Source: Roseiarcus sp963784805
GTDB taxonomy: Bacteria; Pseudomonadota; Alphaproteobacteria; Rhizobiales; Beijerinckiaceae
Direction: 5' to 3'
Assembly (NCBI GenBank): GCA_963784805.1
Contig: CAWASR010000018.1
Coordinates: 19,867 to 83,866, forward strand
DNA length: 64,000 bases
How positions within the stretch are numbered: position 1 is the first letter of the stretch; every line of letters starts with the position of its first letter. Shown piece by piece: positions 18,839 to 28,364 of this stretch. A program made the position numbers and the translations under genes. The notes beneath the pieces are model-generated. The model was not told where the DNA came from and did not search any database. It worked only from the letters and a program-made list of their open reading frames with translations.

Positions 18839-19519
18839 ATGCGACTGCTGGTTGTCGAAGACGATCGCGATCTCAACCGGCAGATTTCCGCTGCTCTCGA
18901 GGCCGCCGGATACGCGGTCGATCGCGCCTTTGACGGCGAAGAGGGCTGGTTTCTCGGCGACACAGAGCCCTACGACGCGGTCGTACTCGATGTCGGCCTG
19001 CCCAAGCGCGACGGGATCTCGGTTCTGGAGGCGTGGCGCAAAGCCGGGCGAATCATGCCGGTCCTGATTCTGACCGCGCGCGATCGGTGGAGCGATAAGG
19101 TTCAGGGCATCGACGCCGGCGCCGACGACTACGTCGCCAAACCGTTCCACATGGAGGAGGTGCTGGCGCGCCTGCGCGCATTGTTGCGCCGCGCCGCCGG
19201 CCGCGCCTCGAGCGATCTTTCCGTCGGCACGGTGCGGCTCGACGCGCGCGCCGGACGGGTCACCGTCGGCGGTTCGGCGGTGAAGCTCACCAGCCACGAA
19301 TACCGTCTCCTGTCCTATCTGATGCATCACGCCGGGCGCATCATTTCGCGCGGCGAGATTGTCGAACATCTCTACGAGCAGGATTTCGATAGGGACTCCA
19401 ATACGATCGAGGTCTTCGTCGGTCGCCTGCGGAAGAAGCTCGGGGTCGACATCATCAGGACCGCGCGCGGCCTCGGCTATGTCGTGAGCGCCGATGAGGA
19501 GACGCCCCCAGGCCGATAG
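18839..19519 (+). CDS. OmpR-family response regulator, FeuP/PhoP-like
   Basis: Two-domain regulator of 226 residues. The receiver domain has the acidic pair VVEDDRDL, the phospho-accepting Asp in AVVLDVGLPKRDG and Lys in YVAKPFHMEEVLARLRALLR. The winged-helix domain has KLTSHEYRLLSYLMHH and RDSNTIEVFVGRLRKKLG. Sequence is very close in pattern to rhizobial FeuP. ATG at 18839 was chosen because GGGAGAGA lies about 9 nt upstream and MRLLVVEDD is the family start. The expected histidine kinase (FeuQ) does not follow; the next gene is ispA on the other strand, so this is an orphan here. Confidence 0.9.
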   Translation: MRLLVVEDDRDLNRQISAALEAAGYAVDRAFDGEEGWFLGDTEPYDAVVLDVGLPKRDGISVLEAWRKAGRIMPVLILTARDRWSDKVQGIDAGADDYVAKPFHMEEVLARLRALLRRAAGRASSDLSVGTVRLDARAGRVTVGGSAVKLTSHEYRLLSYLMHHAGRIISRGEIVEHLYEQDFDRDSNTIEVFVGRLRKKLGVDIIRTARGLGYVVSADEETPPGR

Positions 19520-19554
19520 GGCGGATTCCCTTCCGTCATCCCAAACTCTCGCCT

Positions 19555-20496
19555 TCAGCTCTTTCTCGCCGCTACAAATTCCGCCGTCGCCCGCAACACG
19601 TCGCCCGCGTCGCCGAGTCCGGCCCTCTCGATCGCCGATTTCGCCTCGTTGACCAGGCGCGCCAACTCGCGTCGCGCGCCCACGACCCCGAGCGCGCCGA
19701 CGAGCGTCGCCTTATTGCGCGCGGCGTCCTTTCCGCCACGCTTTCCCAGCGTCGCCTCGTCGCCCTCGGCGTCGAGAATGTCGTCGGCGATCTGGAACGC
19801 CGCGCCGACCGCGAGGCCATAGGTCGAGAGCGCGGCGCCCGCCGCCGGGCTCGCTGCGGCGAGAAGCGCCCCCGCCTCGACGCAGAAGCGCAGAAGCGCT
19901 CCGGTCTTCATTGTCTGCAAACGGGCGATTTCGATGACCGGCAAAGGCGCCGTCGCGCCTTCGGCCTCGATGTCGAGCATCTGTCCGCCCGCCATGCCGG
20001 CAAGGCCGACAGAGCGCGCGAGGCCCGCGCACAGGGCTGCTCGGGTTTCCGCGTCCGGATCGGTCGCGGGATCGGCCAGAATCTCGAACGCGAGGCTCTG
20101 CAGGGCGTCGCCAGCCAAAATCGCCGTCGCCTCGTCGAAAGCGCGGTGAGTCGCCGGGCGCCCGCGCCTGAGATCGTCATCGTCCATCGCCGGCAGGTCG
20201 TCGTGGATGAGCGAGTAAGCGTGTACGCATTCGACCGCCGCGCCCGTGCGTCGGGGCCCTAAATCCTCGCGCCCAAGCGCGCGCGCCGTCTCGATGGTCA
20301 GGAATGGCCTCAGTCTCTTGCCGCCGCCGAGGGCCGCATAACGCATCGCCTCGATGAGACGTCGCGGACGCATCGACTCTCCCGGCCTGGGGTCGATCGC
20401 CAGCAGGATATCCAGCTCGCGCTCGATCGCGGCCCCGGTCTCGGCTAACCTCGCGGCGAGTTCGCTCTCGTCCATGCCGCAAGGGACCCGCGTCAC
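19555..20496 (-). CDS. ispA: Short-chain polyprenyl diphosphate synthase (farnesyl diphosphate synthase type)
   Basis: Condenses IPP with allylic diphosphates to make geranyl and farnesyl diphosphate for quinones, hopanoids and undecaprenyl carriers. First Asp-rich motif DDLPAMDDDDLRRGRP near residue 100, second DDILD near 240, with GGGKRLRPFL and MKTGALL also present. The 313-residue reading begins at GTG 20496, overlapping the hslO stop as GTGA; ATG at 20475 is an alternative that better matches the family N terminus. It is last in the argD-argF-hslO-ispA order. No dxs follows, unlike many alphaproteobacteria. Confidence 0.9.
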   Translation of the reverse strand: MTRVPCGMDESELAARLAETGAAIERELDILLAIDPRPGESMRPRRLIEAMRYAALGGGKRLRPFLTIETARALGREDLGPRRTGAAVECVHAYSLIHDDLPAMDDDDLRRGRPATHRAFDEATAILAGDALQSLAFEILADPATDPDAETRAALCAGLARSVGLAGMAGGQMLDIEAEGATAPLPVIEIARLQTMKTGALLRFCVEAGALLAAASPAAGAALSTYGLAVGAAFQIADDILDAEGDEATLGKRGGKDAARNKATLVGALGVVGARRELARLVNEAKSAIERAGLGDAGDVLRATAEFVAARKS

Positions 20497-21455
20497 GCGC
20501 CGTAATCGGCGGGATTAAAGATGCGCTTGGTCGAGCAGAATTCGCAGGTTACGCCGATCATGCCGTCGTCGCCGATCATGTCTTTGACCTCGTGCGGGGG
20601 GAAGCTGCGCAGCATCGCATCGACCCCGTCGGCCGAGCAGCGACAGGCCGCCGCCAGCGGCGTCGGCTCATAGACCCTGACGCCGCGTTCGTTGAAGAGG
20701 CGATACAGGAGCCGCTCGCCAGACAGCGTCGGATCGATGAGTTCATGCGCTTCGGTCGTGCCCGCGCGCGCCTGGGCTTCTGTCCAGGCGTCGTCGTCTT
20801 CGACCCGATCGGGCTCGACGCCAGCCGGCGCGTCGCCGGGGTGGAAGTCGGCCCGGCGCCGGTGTGCGCCTGCCTCGGGCAGGTACTGGACGATGAGGCC
20901 GCCGGCGCGCCAGGCCCGCCCCATGGGCGTGACCGTCTCGCCGACCGCGAGGCGGACCAGAGTCGGAATCTGCTCCGAACGTTCGAAATAGTGGTGCGCA
21001 GCTCTCTCGAAGCCCTGTCCCTCGAGCGATATGACGCCTTGATAGCGCGTCATCTCGCCGCCCGGATCGATCGTGAACGCCATATGCCCGTTTCCGATGA
21101 GATCTTCGCCCTTTTCCTCCGCGCGCGCGAACTTTGTCTTGTCGAACCGCGCCAGAGCGCGAAGGTTCGAAGGCGCGTCGAAATCCACCAGCAGCATGGA
21201 AATCGGGCCGTCGCTCTGGGTCTGCAATTGGAAGCGGCCTTCCAGTTTCAAGGTGGAGCCGAGGAGCGCGGCGAGCGTGACGGCTTCGGCCAACAGCTTC
21301 GAGATCGGTTCCGGATAGTCATGGCGCTTCAAGAGCTGATCAATGGCCGGACCCAGCCGAACCAGACGTCCGCGACTGCTCAAGGATTCGACCGCGAACG
21401 GGAGGACAATGTCGTCGACCACCTTGGTGGAAGGGACGCGCTCGGGGACGTTCAA
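20493..21455 (-). CDS. hslO: Redox-regulated chaperone Hsp33
   Basis: Cytosolic holdase switched on by oxidation and unfolding of a C-terminal zinc domain. Four zinc Cys are present: Cys-x-Cys in AACRCSADGVDAML and Cys-x-x-Cys in VTCEFCSTKR. The N-terminal substrate-binding domain (PISMLLVDFDAPSNLRALAR) is intact and 320 residues is normal. It overlaps argF by ATGA at 21452-21455 and ispA by GTGA at 20493-20496, so expression is tied to the arginine genes. Confidence 0.95.
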   Translation of the reverse strand: MNVPERVPSTKVVDDIVLPFAVESLSSRGRLVRLGPAIDQLLKRHDYPEPISKLLAEAVTLAALLGSTLKLEGRFQLQTQSDGPISMLLVDFDAPSNLRALARFDKTKFARAEEKGEDLIGNGHMAFTIDPGGEMTRYQGVISLEGQGFERAAHHYFERSEQIPTLVRLAVGETVTPMGRAWRAGGLIVQYLPEAGAHRRRADFHPGDAPAGVEPDRVEDDDAWTEAQARAGTTEAHELIDPTLSGERLLYRLFNERGVRVYEPTPLAAACRCSADGVDAMLRSFPPHEVKDMIGDDGMIGVTCEFCSTKRIFNPADYGA

Positions 21456-22393
21456 GATTCAACTCCCAGGCACCAGGCGAGCACGCCTTTCTGCGCGTGC
21501 AGACGATTTTCCGCCTCTTCGAACACAACCGATTGCGGACCGTCGATCACCTCGTCCGTCACCTCTTCGCCGCGATGGGCAGGCAGGCAGTGCATGAAAA
21601 TGGCGTCCGCCGCGGCGTGGCGCATCAGCTCCCGGTTGACCTGGTAGGGCGCGAGCAGGTTGTGGCGTCGGCCCTCGTCCTCGTCCCCCATCGACACCCA
21701 GCAGTCGGAGATGACCGCCGCGGCGTCTTTGACCGCGGTCGCCGGGTCCTCGCCCAGGACGATAGTGGCGCCCGCGGCGCGCGCCGCGTCCAGCCGGGGC
21801 TTCGGCGGCTGCAATTCGCCCGGGCAGGCGATGTCGAGCCGGAAATCAAAGCGGGCCGACGCGTCGATCCAGGACGACAGCACGTTGTTGTAGTCGCCAG
21901 ACCATGCGATCTTTCGGCCCCGGATCGGACCCCTCGTCTCTTCGAAGGTGAGGAGGTCTGCGAGCACCTGGCAGGGATGCGAGCGCTTGGTGAGGCCGTT
22001 GATGACCGGAACAGTGGCGTGCGCCGCCAGTTCCTCTAAATCCTCCTGGCTGAGTATGCGGATGACGATCGCCTCCACATAGCGCGACAGCACGCGGGCG
22101 GTGTCCGCGATGCTTTCGCCGCGGCCGAGCTGCATCTCAGCCCCGGTCAGCATGATCGTCTCGCCGCCGAGCTCGCGCATGCCGACGTCGAACGATACCC
22201 GGGTCCGGGTGGAAGGCCGGTCGAAGATCATCGCCAGCGTCTTGCCCGCGAGCGGGCGCGCGTGAGGCGGGACGCCTTTGACCCGCGCCCTCTTCATCGC
22301 CCCGGCCGTGTCGAGAATGCGGCGAAGCTCGTCGGTCGACAGGTCGAGGAGATCGAGAAAATGACGCGGGGCGGCTTGAATCCGAGGGCGCAT
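21452..22393 (-). CDS. argF: Ornithine carbamoyltransferase
   Basis: Makes citrulline from ornithine and carbamoyl phosphate in arginine synthesis. The carbamoyl-phosphate motif appears as FDRPSTRTRVSFDVGM near residue 60, the His-Pro-Cys block as RSHPCQVLADLLT near 135, and the ornithine-binding region as HCLPAHRGEEVTDEV near 270. The start ATG lies 8 nt after the argD stop; length 313 is standard. argD and argF side by side give two consecutive steps of the pathway. Confidence 0.97.
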   Translation of the reverse strand: MRPRIQAAPRHFLDLLDLSTDELRRILDTAGAMKRARVKGVPPHARPLAGKTLAMIFDRPSTRTRVSFDVGMRELGGETIMLTGAEMQLGRGESIADTARVLSRYVEAIVIRILSQEDLEELAAHATVPVINGLTKRSHPCQVLADLLTFEETRGPIRGRKIAWSGDYNNVLSSWIDASARFDFRLDIACPGELQPPKPRLDAARAAGATIVLGEDPATAVKDAAAVISDCWVSMGDEDEGRRHNLLAPYQVNRELMRHAAADAIFMHCLPAHRGEEVTDEVIDGPQSVVFEEAENRLHAQKGVLAWCLGVES

Positions 22394-22401
22394 GCGATTG
22401 A

Positions 22402-23610
22402 TCAGGAGGCTGCCGCCAGGAGCCGGTCAACGACCGTCGAGCAGGTGGCGTCCAGGCGCCGCACGCCCTCGGCGAGTTCCTCTTCGGTGACGACGAGAGG
22501 CGGCAACAGCCGCACGACATTGTCGCCAGCAGGAATGACGAGCAGGTTCTGGCCGAGCGCCGCCTCAGCGAAATTGGCCGGCGGCACCTTCAGCTTGAGG
22601 CCGATCATCAGGCCCTCGCCGCGAACCTCCTCGATCACGCCGCCGTGGCGGTCCTTCAGTTCGGCGAGACGCTGGCGCATGTCGAGGCCAAGCCTGGCGA
22701 CGCGCTCGATGAAGCCGGGCGCGAGAATGACGTCGAGCGTCGCATTACCGATCGCCATCGCCAGCGGATTGCCGCCGAAGGTGGTGCCGTGCACGCCGAC
22801 GGTCAGTCCGCGCGCCGCGTCCTCCGTCGCCAGGCACGCGGACATCGGGAAGCCGGCGCCGATTCCCTTGGCCGAGGTGAGAATGTCGGGGTGAATCCCG
22901 CAATGCTCGTATGCGAAAAATCGTCCCGTGCGGCCGACCCCGGTCTGCACTTCGTCGAAAATAAGCAGGAGTCCGCTCTTGTCGCAGATCTCCCGCAAGC
23001 CCCGCAGGAACGCGCGCGGAATCATCTTCACGCCGCCTTCTCCCTGGATTGGCTCGATCAGGATCGAGCCAGTCTCCGGCCCGATCGCCGCCTCGACAGC
23101 GCCGAGGTCGGTCACCGGAATCTGGTCGAAGCCGTCGACTTTCGGACCGAAGCCCTCAAGGTACTTGGCTTGGCCGCCCGCGGCGATCATCGCCAGCGTC
23201 CGGCCATGGAACGCGCCTTCGAAAGTGAGGGTGCGATAGCGCTCGGGATGGCCGCCGATTGTTTGCCGCCGCCGCGCCATCTTGACCGCAGCTTCGTTCG
23301 CCTCGGCGCCCGAATTGGCGAAGAAGGCCAGATCGGCGAATGTCGCTTCGACCAGGCGGCGGGCGTACCGCTCGCCCTCAGGGTTCTGGTAGAGGTTCGA
23401 CACGTGCCACAGTTTCGAACCCTGCCGCGTCAGGGCCTCGACAAGATGCGGATGCGCATGGCCGACCGAGGTCACGGCGATGCCGGCGCCGAAATCGAGG
23501 TAGCGCTCGCCCGACGTCGAAATCAGCCAGCAGCCTTCGCCGCGTTCGAAGGCGACATTGGCGCGCGCGTAGGTGGGAACGATCGCCGAAATCGGTTGAG
23601 CGGAATTCAC
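22402..23610 (-). CDS. argD: Acetylornithine transaminase
   Basis: PLP enzyme converting N-acetylglutamate semialdehyde to N-acetylornithine. The PLP Lys is in TSAKGIGAGFPMSACL, LLIFDEVQTGVGRTG holds the pyridine-N-binding Asp, and NSGAEANEAAVKMAR the phosphate site. A GTG start at 23610 was chosen: AGGAG lies 8 nt before it and NSAQPISAIVPTYARANVAF matches the family N terminus. First gene of a leftward operon with argF, hslO and ispA. Its leader contains a strong terminator hairpin, see 23646-23702. Confidence 0.94.
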   Translation of the reverse strand: MNSAQPISAIVPTYARANVAFERGEGCWLISTSGERYLDFGAGIAVTSVGHAHPHLVEALTRQGSKLWHVSNLYQNPEGERYARRLVEATFADLAFFANSGAEANEAAVKMARRRQTIGGHPERYRTLTFEGAFHGRTLAMIAAGGQAKYLEGFGPKVDGFDQIPVTDLGAVEAAIGPETGSILIEPIQGEGGVKMIPRAFLRGLREICDKSGLLLIFDEVQTGVGRTGRFFAYEHCGIHPDILTSAKGIGAGFPMSACLATEDAARGLTVGVHGTTFGGNPLAMAIGNATLDVILAPGFIERVARLGLDMRQRLAELKDRHGGVIEEVRGEGLMIGLKLKVPPANFAEAALGQNLLVIPAGDNVVRLLPPLVVTEEELAEGVRRLDATCSTVVDRLLAAAS

Positions 23611-23645
23611 GTGTCCATCTCCTCGTCGCGAGCTCTGGATGCCCG

Positions 23646-23702
23646 GCCCCACTGGGGCGGCTCGCGTCGCGCGAAACAAAAACGCCGCCCCAGTGGGGCG
23701 GC
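23646..23702 (-). terminator. Intrinsic terminator plus complementary arm in the argD leader (possible attenuator)
   Basis: On the minus strand the leader reads a hairpin with 7-8 bp of GCCGCCCC / GGGGCGGC around loop ACT (23684-23702), followed by GTTTTTG: a textbook terminator. A second copy of the arm lies 22 nt downstream (23646-23661) and is exactly complementary to 16 nt of the first, so a long alternative stem can form after read-through. No gene upstream on this strand needs termination here; the promoter of argD itself lies just upstream. Attenuation is therefore inferred; the signal is unknown. Confidence 0.6.
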
Positions 23703-23718
23703 CGGCGTATGCGCCTTA

Positions 23719-23748
23719 GATATAGCGGAATGGTCTGGATGCGGTCAA
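23719..23748 (-). promoter_or_regulatory. Predicted sigma-70-type promoter of argD operon
   Basis: TTGACC (23743-23748) and TATATC (23719-23724) on the minus strand are separated by 18 nt. Transcription would begin near 23711, only some 10 nt before the terminator hairpin at 23684-23702, so no leader peptide fits ahead of the hairpin. Confidence 0.5.
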
Positions 23749-24049
23749 TCGCGCAACCCCCGATCGAATTCGGCAGAAGCAAGGCGCCGCTTCCTCGGAG
23801 TGTCCTCGGCTCTTGACCGGGCGCGCTCCCCGGGCGTCCCGGATCCGCGCCCAAATGGCCGCATTCCGCCCATATAGATCGCGTTTTCCGAGTATTCGAA
23901 ATGGCCGATAGCCTCCTGATGGCGACGCTTCGCAAACAGCCGCCGCCGGTCATCCCCGCCTGGGCCAAAGAGACGCCGGATTTTCGCCCCTTGCTATTCT
24001 CTCGCGGCCAATCGAGACTTCCGCCGCCGCCTTGCCTCAGGGAGATTTC

Positions 24050-24712
24050 GTGACCTTCCTTCATCGAGTTTCCCGCCTCGCGTCGCTCCCGTCGGCCTCC
24101 GCGGCCCTTGCGCTCGCGCTCGCCGCGACCGGTGTCGGGGCCCAGACCGGCGGCGCCCCTGCCTCGGTCGCGGTCGAACAACTGATGGCGCCAGGGCCGC
24201 TCCCCGACATCGTCGAGGGCGCCGCGGACGCGCCGGCGACAATTATCGAATACGCCTCGATGACCTGCAGCCATTGCGCCGCCTTTCATAAGGCCACGTG
24301 GCCAGGGCTCAAGGCGAAATACGTCGATACCGGCAAGGCGAAGTTCATCCTGCGCGAGTTCCCGCTCGATCCCCTGGCGACAGCCGCCTTCATGCTCGCC
24401 CGGTGCGCCGGGCCGGCAAAACGCGACGCCCTCATCGACCGCCTGTTCGACCATCAGGCCGATTGGGCCTTCACGCCCAATCCGCTCTACAAGCTCAAGC
24501 AGCAGGTTCTGGAGGCAGGGATGACGGAAGCCGATTTCCAGACCTGCTTGGGGAATCAGGAGCTGTTGAACCATGTGAATCAGATGCGGGAGATCGCCGC
24601 GACCAAATTCGGGGTCCGTTCGACCCCGACCTTTTTTGTCGACGGCGTCAGACTGGTCGGGGAGGTTAGCCTCGAAAAGCTCGACGGCGTTCTGGCGCCA
24701 ATTCAGCGCTGA
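24050..24712 (+). CDS. Exported DsbA-family thiol-disulfide protein
   Basis: Signal peptide (ASAALALALAATGVGA) then a thioredoxin-fold domain with helical insert. The active site is CSHC in SMTCSHCAAFHKATWPGL, the cis-Pro loop is STPTFFVDG near the C terminus. At 220 residues it fits the DsbA/Com1-like group that makes or shuffles disulfides in the periplasm; direction (oxidase or isomerase) cannot be read. GTG at 24050 was preferred to TTG at 24032 because GGGAGA lies just upstream. It sits about 190 nt ahead of smc. Confidence 0.88.
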   Translation: MTFLHRVSRLASLPSASAALALALAATGVGAQTGGAPASVAVEQLMAPGPLPDIVEGAADAPATIIEYASMTCSHCAAFHKATWPGLKAKYVDTGKAKFILREFPLDPLATAAFMLARCAGPAKRDALIDRLFDHQADWAFTPNPLYKLKQQVLEAGMTEADFQTCLGNQELLNHVNQMREIAATKFGVRSTPTFFVDGVRLVGEVSLEKLDGVLAPIQR

Positions 24713-24905
24713 CTTCAGTTTCCGGCAGGCTTTTTGGTTTCACACAGGTTTTTGGCCGGCCGGGGTTGATTGCGCGCGGCCGATATGGCCGCTAGTCGCT
24801 ATTCCGTCCCTGCAAGACGGTTGCTTGAAAAGGGGACGAGGACGTGATTGCGTCGCGAAAGCGCATTGATTCGCCCACCGAACGCCGGGCGACGGGGCCG
24901 CGACG

Positions 24906-27900
24906 ATGAAATTTGAGCGCTTGCGCCTGACTGGCTTCAAAAGCTTCTGCGACGCCGCCGACTTCAAGATCGAGCCGGGCCTGACCGGCGTCGTCGGTCC
25001 GAACGGCTGCGGCAAATCGAACCTCGTCGAAGCCCTGCGCTGGGTGATGGGCGAGAGTTCGTTCAAGAACATGCGCGGCTCGGGCATGGAGGACGTCATC
25101 TTCGCCGGCTCCGGCAAGCGGCCATCGCGCAACATCGCGGAGGTCGGCCTGGTGCTCGACAACGCCGACCGCCGCGCGCCGGCGGCCTTCAACGATTCGG
25201 AGTCGATTGAAGTCACGCGCCGCATCGAGCGGGAGGCGGGCTCGACCTATCGCGTCAACGGCAGGGAGGTGCGCGCGCGCGACGTGCAGCTTCTGTTCGC
25301 CGACGCCTCGACCGGCGCCCGCTCGCCCGCGATGGTGCGTCAAGGCCAGATCGGCGAGATCATCTCGGCCAAGCCGCAGGCGCGCCGCCTCATCCTCGAA
25401 GAGGCGGCGGGCGTCTCCGGCCTCCACTCGCGCCGGCACGAAGCGGAGCTCAGGCTGAAGGGCGCGGAGGACAATCTGCTTCGGGTCGAGGACGTCTTGA
25501 AACAGATCGACGTCCAGATCGACGGCCTCAAACGTCAGGCGCGCCAGTCGAACCGCTACCGCAATCTCGCCGCCGACATTCGCCGCAACGAGGCGCTCGC
25601 TCACCTGGTCGCGTGGCGTGAACACGAGACCCAATTCGCCGAGGCGCGCCGGCGGCTCGATGCGGACCTCGTCGAAGTCGCCGATCGCACCCGCCAACAG
25701 GCGGAGGCCGCGCGCCTGCAGGCGCTCGCCGCTGCGGATCTGCCGCCCTTGCGCGAAGAGGAGGCGCGGCGCGGCGCGGCTCTGCACCGGATCGCGCTGG
25801 CGCGCGACGCGCTCGAGGCCGAAGAAAAGCGCGCGACGGAGCGTGCGGCCGAACTCGGACGCCGCATTGCGCAATTCGCCGGCGACCTCGCGCATGAAGA
25901 GGCCCTGATCGCCGACGCGGCAGGGGTCGCGGACAAACTCGCGGCTGAGGATTCGGCGCTCACCGAGGAAACTGACCGGGCGGGCGACGCGGTGGCCCTT
26001 GCGCGCGAGCGGGAGGAGAGCGCGGAGCGTCGTCTCGCCGGCGCCGAGGCGGATCTGGGCGAAGCGCAGGCGGCCGCATCCGACCTCAACGCGCGCCGCC
26101 ACGCGCTCGCCGCCGCGGCGGCCGAAGAGGCGCGCCGCCTCGAACGCCTCGACGCCGAATGCGCCGGGATCGAGCGCGAGCGCGCGGCCCTGCGCGGCGC
26201 GGGCTTTGAGGACGCCGAGCATGAGACGCGCGCCCGGTCCGTCGCCGATCTTGGCCGGGCGCTCGAGGCGGCCGAAAGCGAAACGCTTGCGGCGGAAGAA
26301 AGCCACGCGCTCGCCCGCGAAGCCGAAGCGCGTTCGCGCGAGCCGCTCGACGAGGCCGAACGCGCGGCGCAAAGGCTGGAGACGGAAGCACAAACGCTCG
26401 CCGGCCTCGTGGGCTCCGACGCGAGCCGCCGCTGGCCGCCGATCGTCGATGCGATCAGCGTCGAGCACGGTTACGAGGCGGCGCTGGGCGCGGCGCTCGG
26501 CGATGATCTCGATGCTTCGGTCGACGAAGCGGCCCCGGCGCACTGGTCGCTGATCGCGCCCGAGGGCGAGGACTCGCCAATGCCGCCGGGCGCGGAGCCG
26601 CTGGCTCAGCGCGTCACGGCGCCGCAAGCGCTGGCGCGCCGGCTGGCGCAGGTCGGCGTCGTCGCGCGCGCGGATGGAAAATGGCTGAGCCGGCTCTTGC
26701 GGCCCGGCCAACGGCTGGTGTCGCGCGAGGGCGATCTGTGGCGCTGGGACGGCTTTGTCTCGGCGGCCGAAGCGCCAACGCCCGCAGCGCGGCGCCTGGC
26801 CGAGAGGAATCGCCTCGGCGATCTCAGGCGCGAGGCGGAAGCGGCGCGCAAGGCGGTCGATGCGGTCAGGATCGTCGCCGCCGGCGCAGCGACGGATGCG
26901 CGCCAGGCCGCGGCGGCCGAGGCCGACAGCCGCCAGCGCGTGCGCGCGGCGAGAGCCGCCTTCGACAACGCTCGCGACGCGCTCGCCGATTTCGAGCGCA
27001 AACGCGCCCAGACGATGTCCCGTCTTGCGGCGGTCGAGGAAGCCGTCTCGCGCGCCAGAGCCGCGCGCGACGAGGCGGCCGAACGCAAGACGCAAGCCGA
27101 AGCAGCGCTCGCCGATCTCGCGCCGGGCGATGATCTCGCGCTTGCGCTCGAGCGCGCCCGCTCGGCCGCGACGCGGGAACGGTCGGAGTTCGCCGAAGCG
27201 CGCGCCACGGCGCAAAGTCTCGTCCGCGAGGCTCAGGCGCGAGGTGCCCGCCGGCAGGCGATCGCGTCCGAGCGCCGCTCATGGGAGGAACGGCGCGAAC
27301 GAGCTGAGATGCAGATCGCCGAATTGGTCGAGCGGCGCGCGGCCGCCGAGGCGGAGCGCGAGGAACTTTCCGACGCGCCGCTCGAATTCGCGCGGAGGCG
27401 CCGGACGCTCGCCGACGAGTACGATCACGCCGAACAAGCGCGAAAGGAGGCCGCTGACGCGCGCGTCAGCGGCGAGACCGCGCTGACCGAGGCGGATCGA
27501 GCCGCGCGTCAGGCGCTTGAAGCGATGAGCGCGGCGCGCGAGTCGCGCGCGGCCTCCGAGGAGCGGGCGGAAGCCGCCCGCGCGCGTGGCGAGCACCTGC
27601 TGGGCGCGATCGCGAGCGAACTCGATTGCGAGCCCGCGGATCTGGCCGCGCTTGCGGGCCATCAGGCCGACGCGCCCCTGCCCGAGGCGGCGCTGATCGC
27701 GCGCAAACTCGAAAGCCTTCGCCAGGAACGCGAGCGGCTCGGCGCGGTCAATTTGCGCGCCGAGGAGGAGCTGGCCGAAGTCGAGGCGAGCCGCGACAAG
27801 CTAGTCGCCGAGCGCGACGACCTGACAGAGGCGATCAAGCGGCTGCGCGGCGCGATCGGCAGCCTCAACCAGGAAGGGCGCGAACGGCTGATCGCGGCCT

Positions 27901-28364
27901 TCGACATCGTCAATCGGCATTTTCAGGAATTGTTCGCGACCCTGTTCCAGGGCGGCGCGGCCGAGCTGCAGCTGGTCGAATCCGACGATCCGCTGGAGGC
28001 GGGCCTGGAGCTCGTCGTCCAGCCGCCGGGCAAGAGGGCGCAGACGCTGACCCTGCTTTCGGGCGGCGAGCAGGCGCTGGCCGCGCTGTCGCTGATTTTC
28101 GCGGTGTTCCTGACCAACCCCTCGCCGATCTGCGTCCTCGACGAGGTCGACGCGCCGCTCGACGACTACAACGTCGAGCGCTTCTGCGACCTGATGGACG
28201 AAATGCGCAAGCGGTCCGACACCCGCTTCGTCACCATTACCCACAACCCGATCACCATGGCCCGCATGGACCGCCTGTTCGGCGTCACCATGGCCGAACG
28301 CGGGGTGAGCCAGATCGTGTCGGTCGACCTGGCGGAGGCGGAGAGGTTCCTGGAGGCGGGATGA
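24906..28364 (+). CDS. smc: Chromosome segregation ATPase SMC
   Basis: Large coiled-coil ATPase that, with ScpA and ScpB, compacts and separates sister chromosomes. Walker A GPNGCGKSN near residue 35, then two long coiled coils very rich in Ala, Glu and Arg around a hinge (about residues 500-620, IVDAISVEHGYEAALGAALG), ABC signature LLSGGEQALAALSL near 1050 and Walker B CVLDEVDAPLDD just after. 1152 residues is normal for alphaproteobacteria. ScpA/B genes are not in the window. Confidence 0.97.
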   Translation: MKFERLRLTGFKSFCDAADFKIEPGLTGVVGPNGCGKSNLVEALRWVMGESSFKNMRGSGMEDVIFAGSGKRPSRNIAEVGLVLDNADRRAPAAFNDSESIEVTRRIEREAGSTYRVNGREVRARDVQLLFADASTGARSPAMVRQGQIGEIISAKPQARRLILEEAAGVSGLHSRRHEAELRLKGAEDNLLRVEDVLKQIDVQIDGLKRQARQSNRYRNLAADIRRNEALAHLVAWREHETQFAEARRRLDADLVEVADRTRQQAEAARLQALAAADLPPLREEEARRGAALHRIALARDALEAEEKRATERAAELGRRIAQFAGDLAHEEALIADAAGVADKLAAEDSALTEETDRAGDAVALAREREESAERRLAGAEADLGEAQAAASDLNARRHALAAAAAEEARRLERLDAECAGIERERAALRGAGFEDAEHETRARSVADLGRALEAAESETLAAEESHALAREAEARSREPLDEAERAAQRLETEAQTLAGLVGSDASRRWPPIVDAISVEHGYEAALGAALGDDLDASVDEAAPAHWSLIAPEGEDSPMPPGAEPLAQRVTAPQALARRLAQVGVVARADGKWLSRLLRPGQRLVSREGDLWRWDGFVSAAEAPTPAARRLAERNRLGDLRREAEAARKAVDAVRIVAAGAATDARQAAAAEADSRQRVRAARAAFDNARDALADFERKRAQTMSRLAAVEEAVSRARAARDEAAERKTQAEAALADLAPGDDLALALERARSAATRERSEFAEARATAQSLVREAQARGARRQAIASERRSWEERRERAEMQIAELVERRAAAEAEREELSDAPLEFARRRRTLADEYDHAEQARKEAADARVSGETALTEADRAARQALEAMSAARESRAASEERAEAARARGEHLLGAIASELDCEPADLAALAGHQADAPLPEAALIARKLESLRQERERLGAVNLRAEEELAEVEASRDKLVAERDDLTEAIKRLRGAIGSLNQEGRERLIAAFDIVNRHFQELFATLFQGGAAELQLVESDDPLEAGLELVVQPPGKRAQTLTLLSGGEQALAALSLIFAVFLTNPSPICVLDEVDAPLDDYNVERFCDLMDEMRKRSDTRFVTITHNPITMARMDRLFGVTMAERGVSQIVSVDLAEAERFLEAG

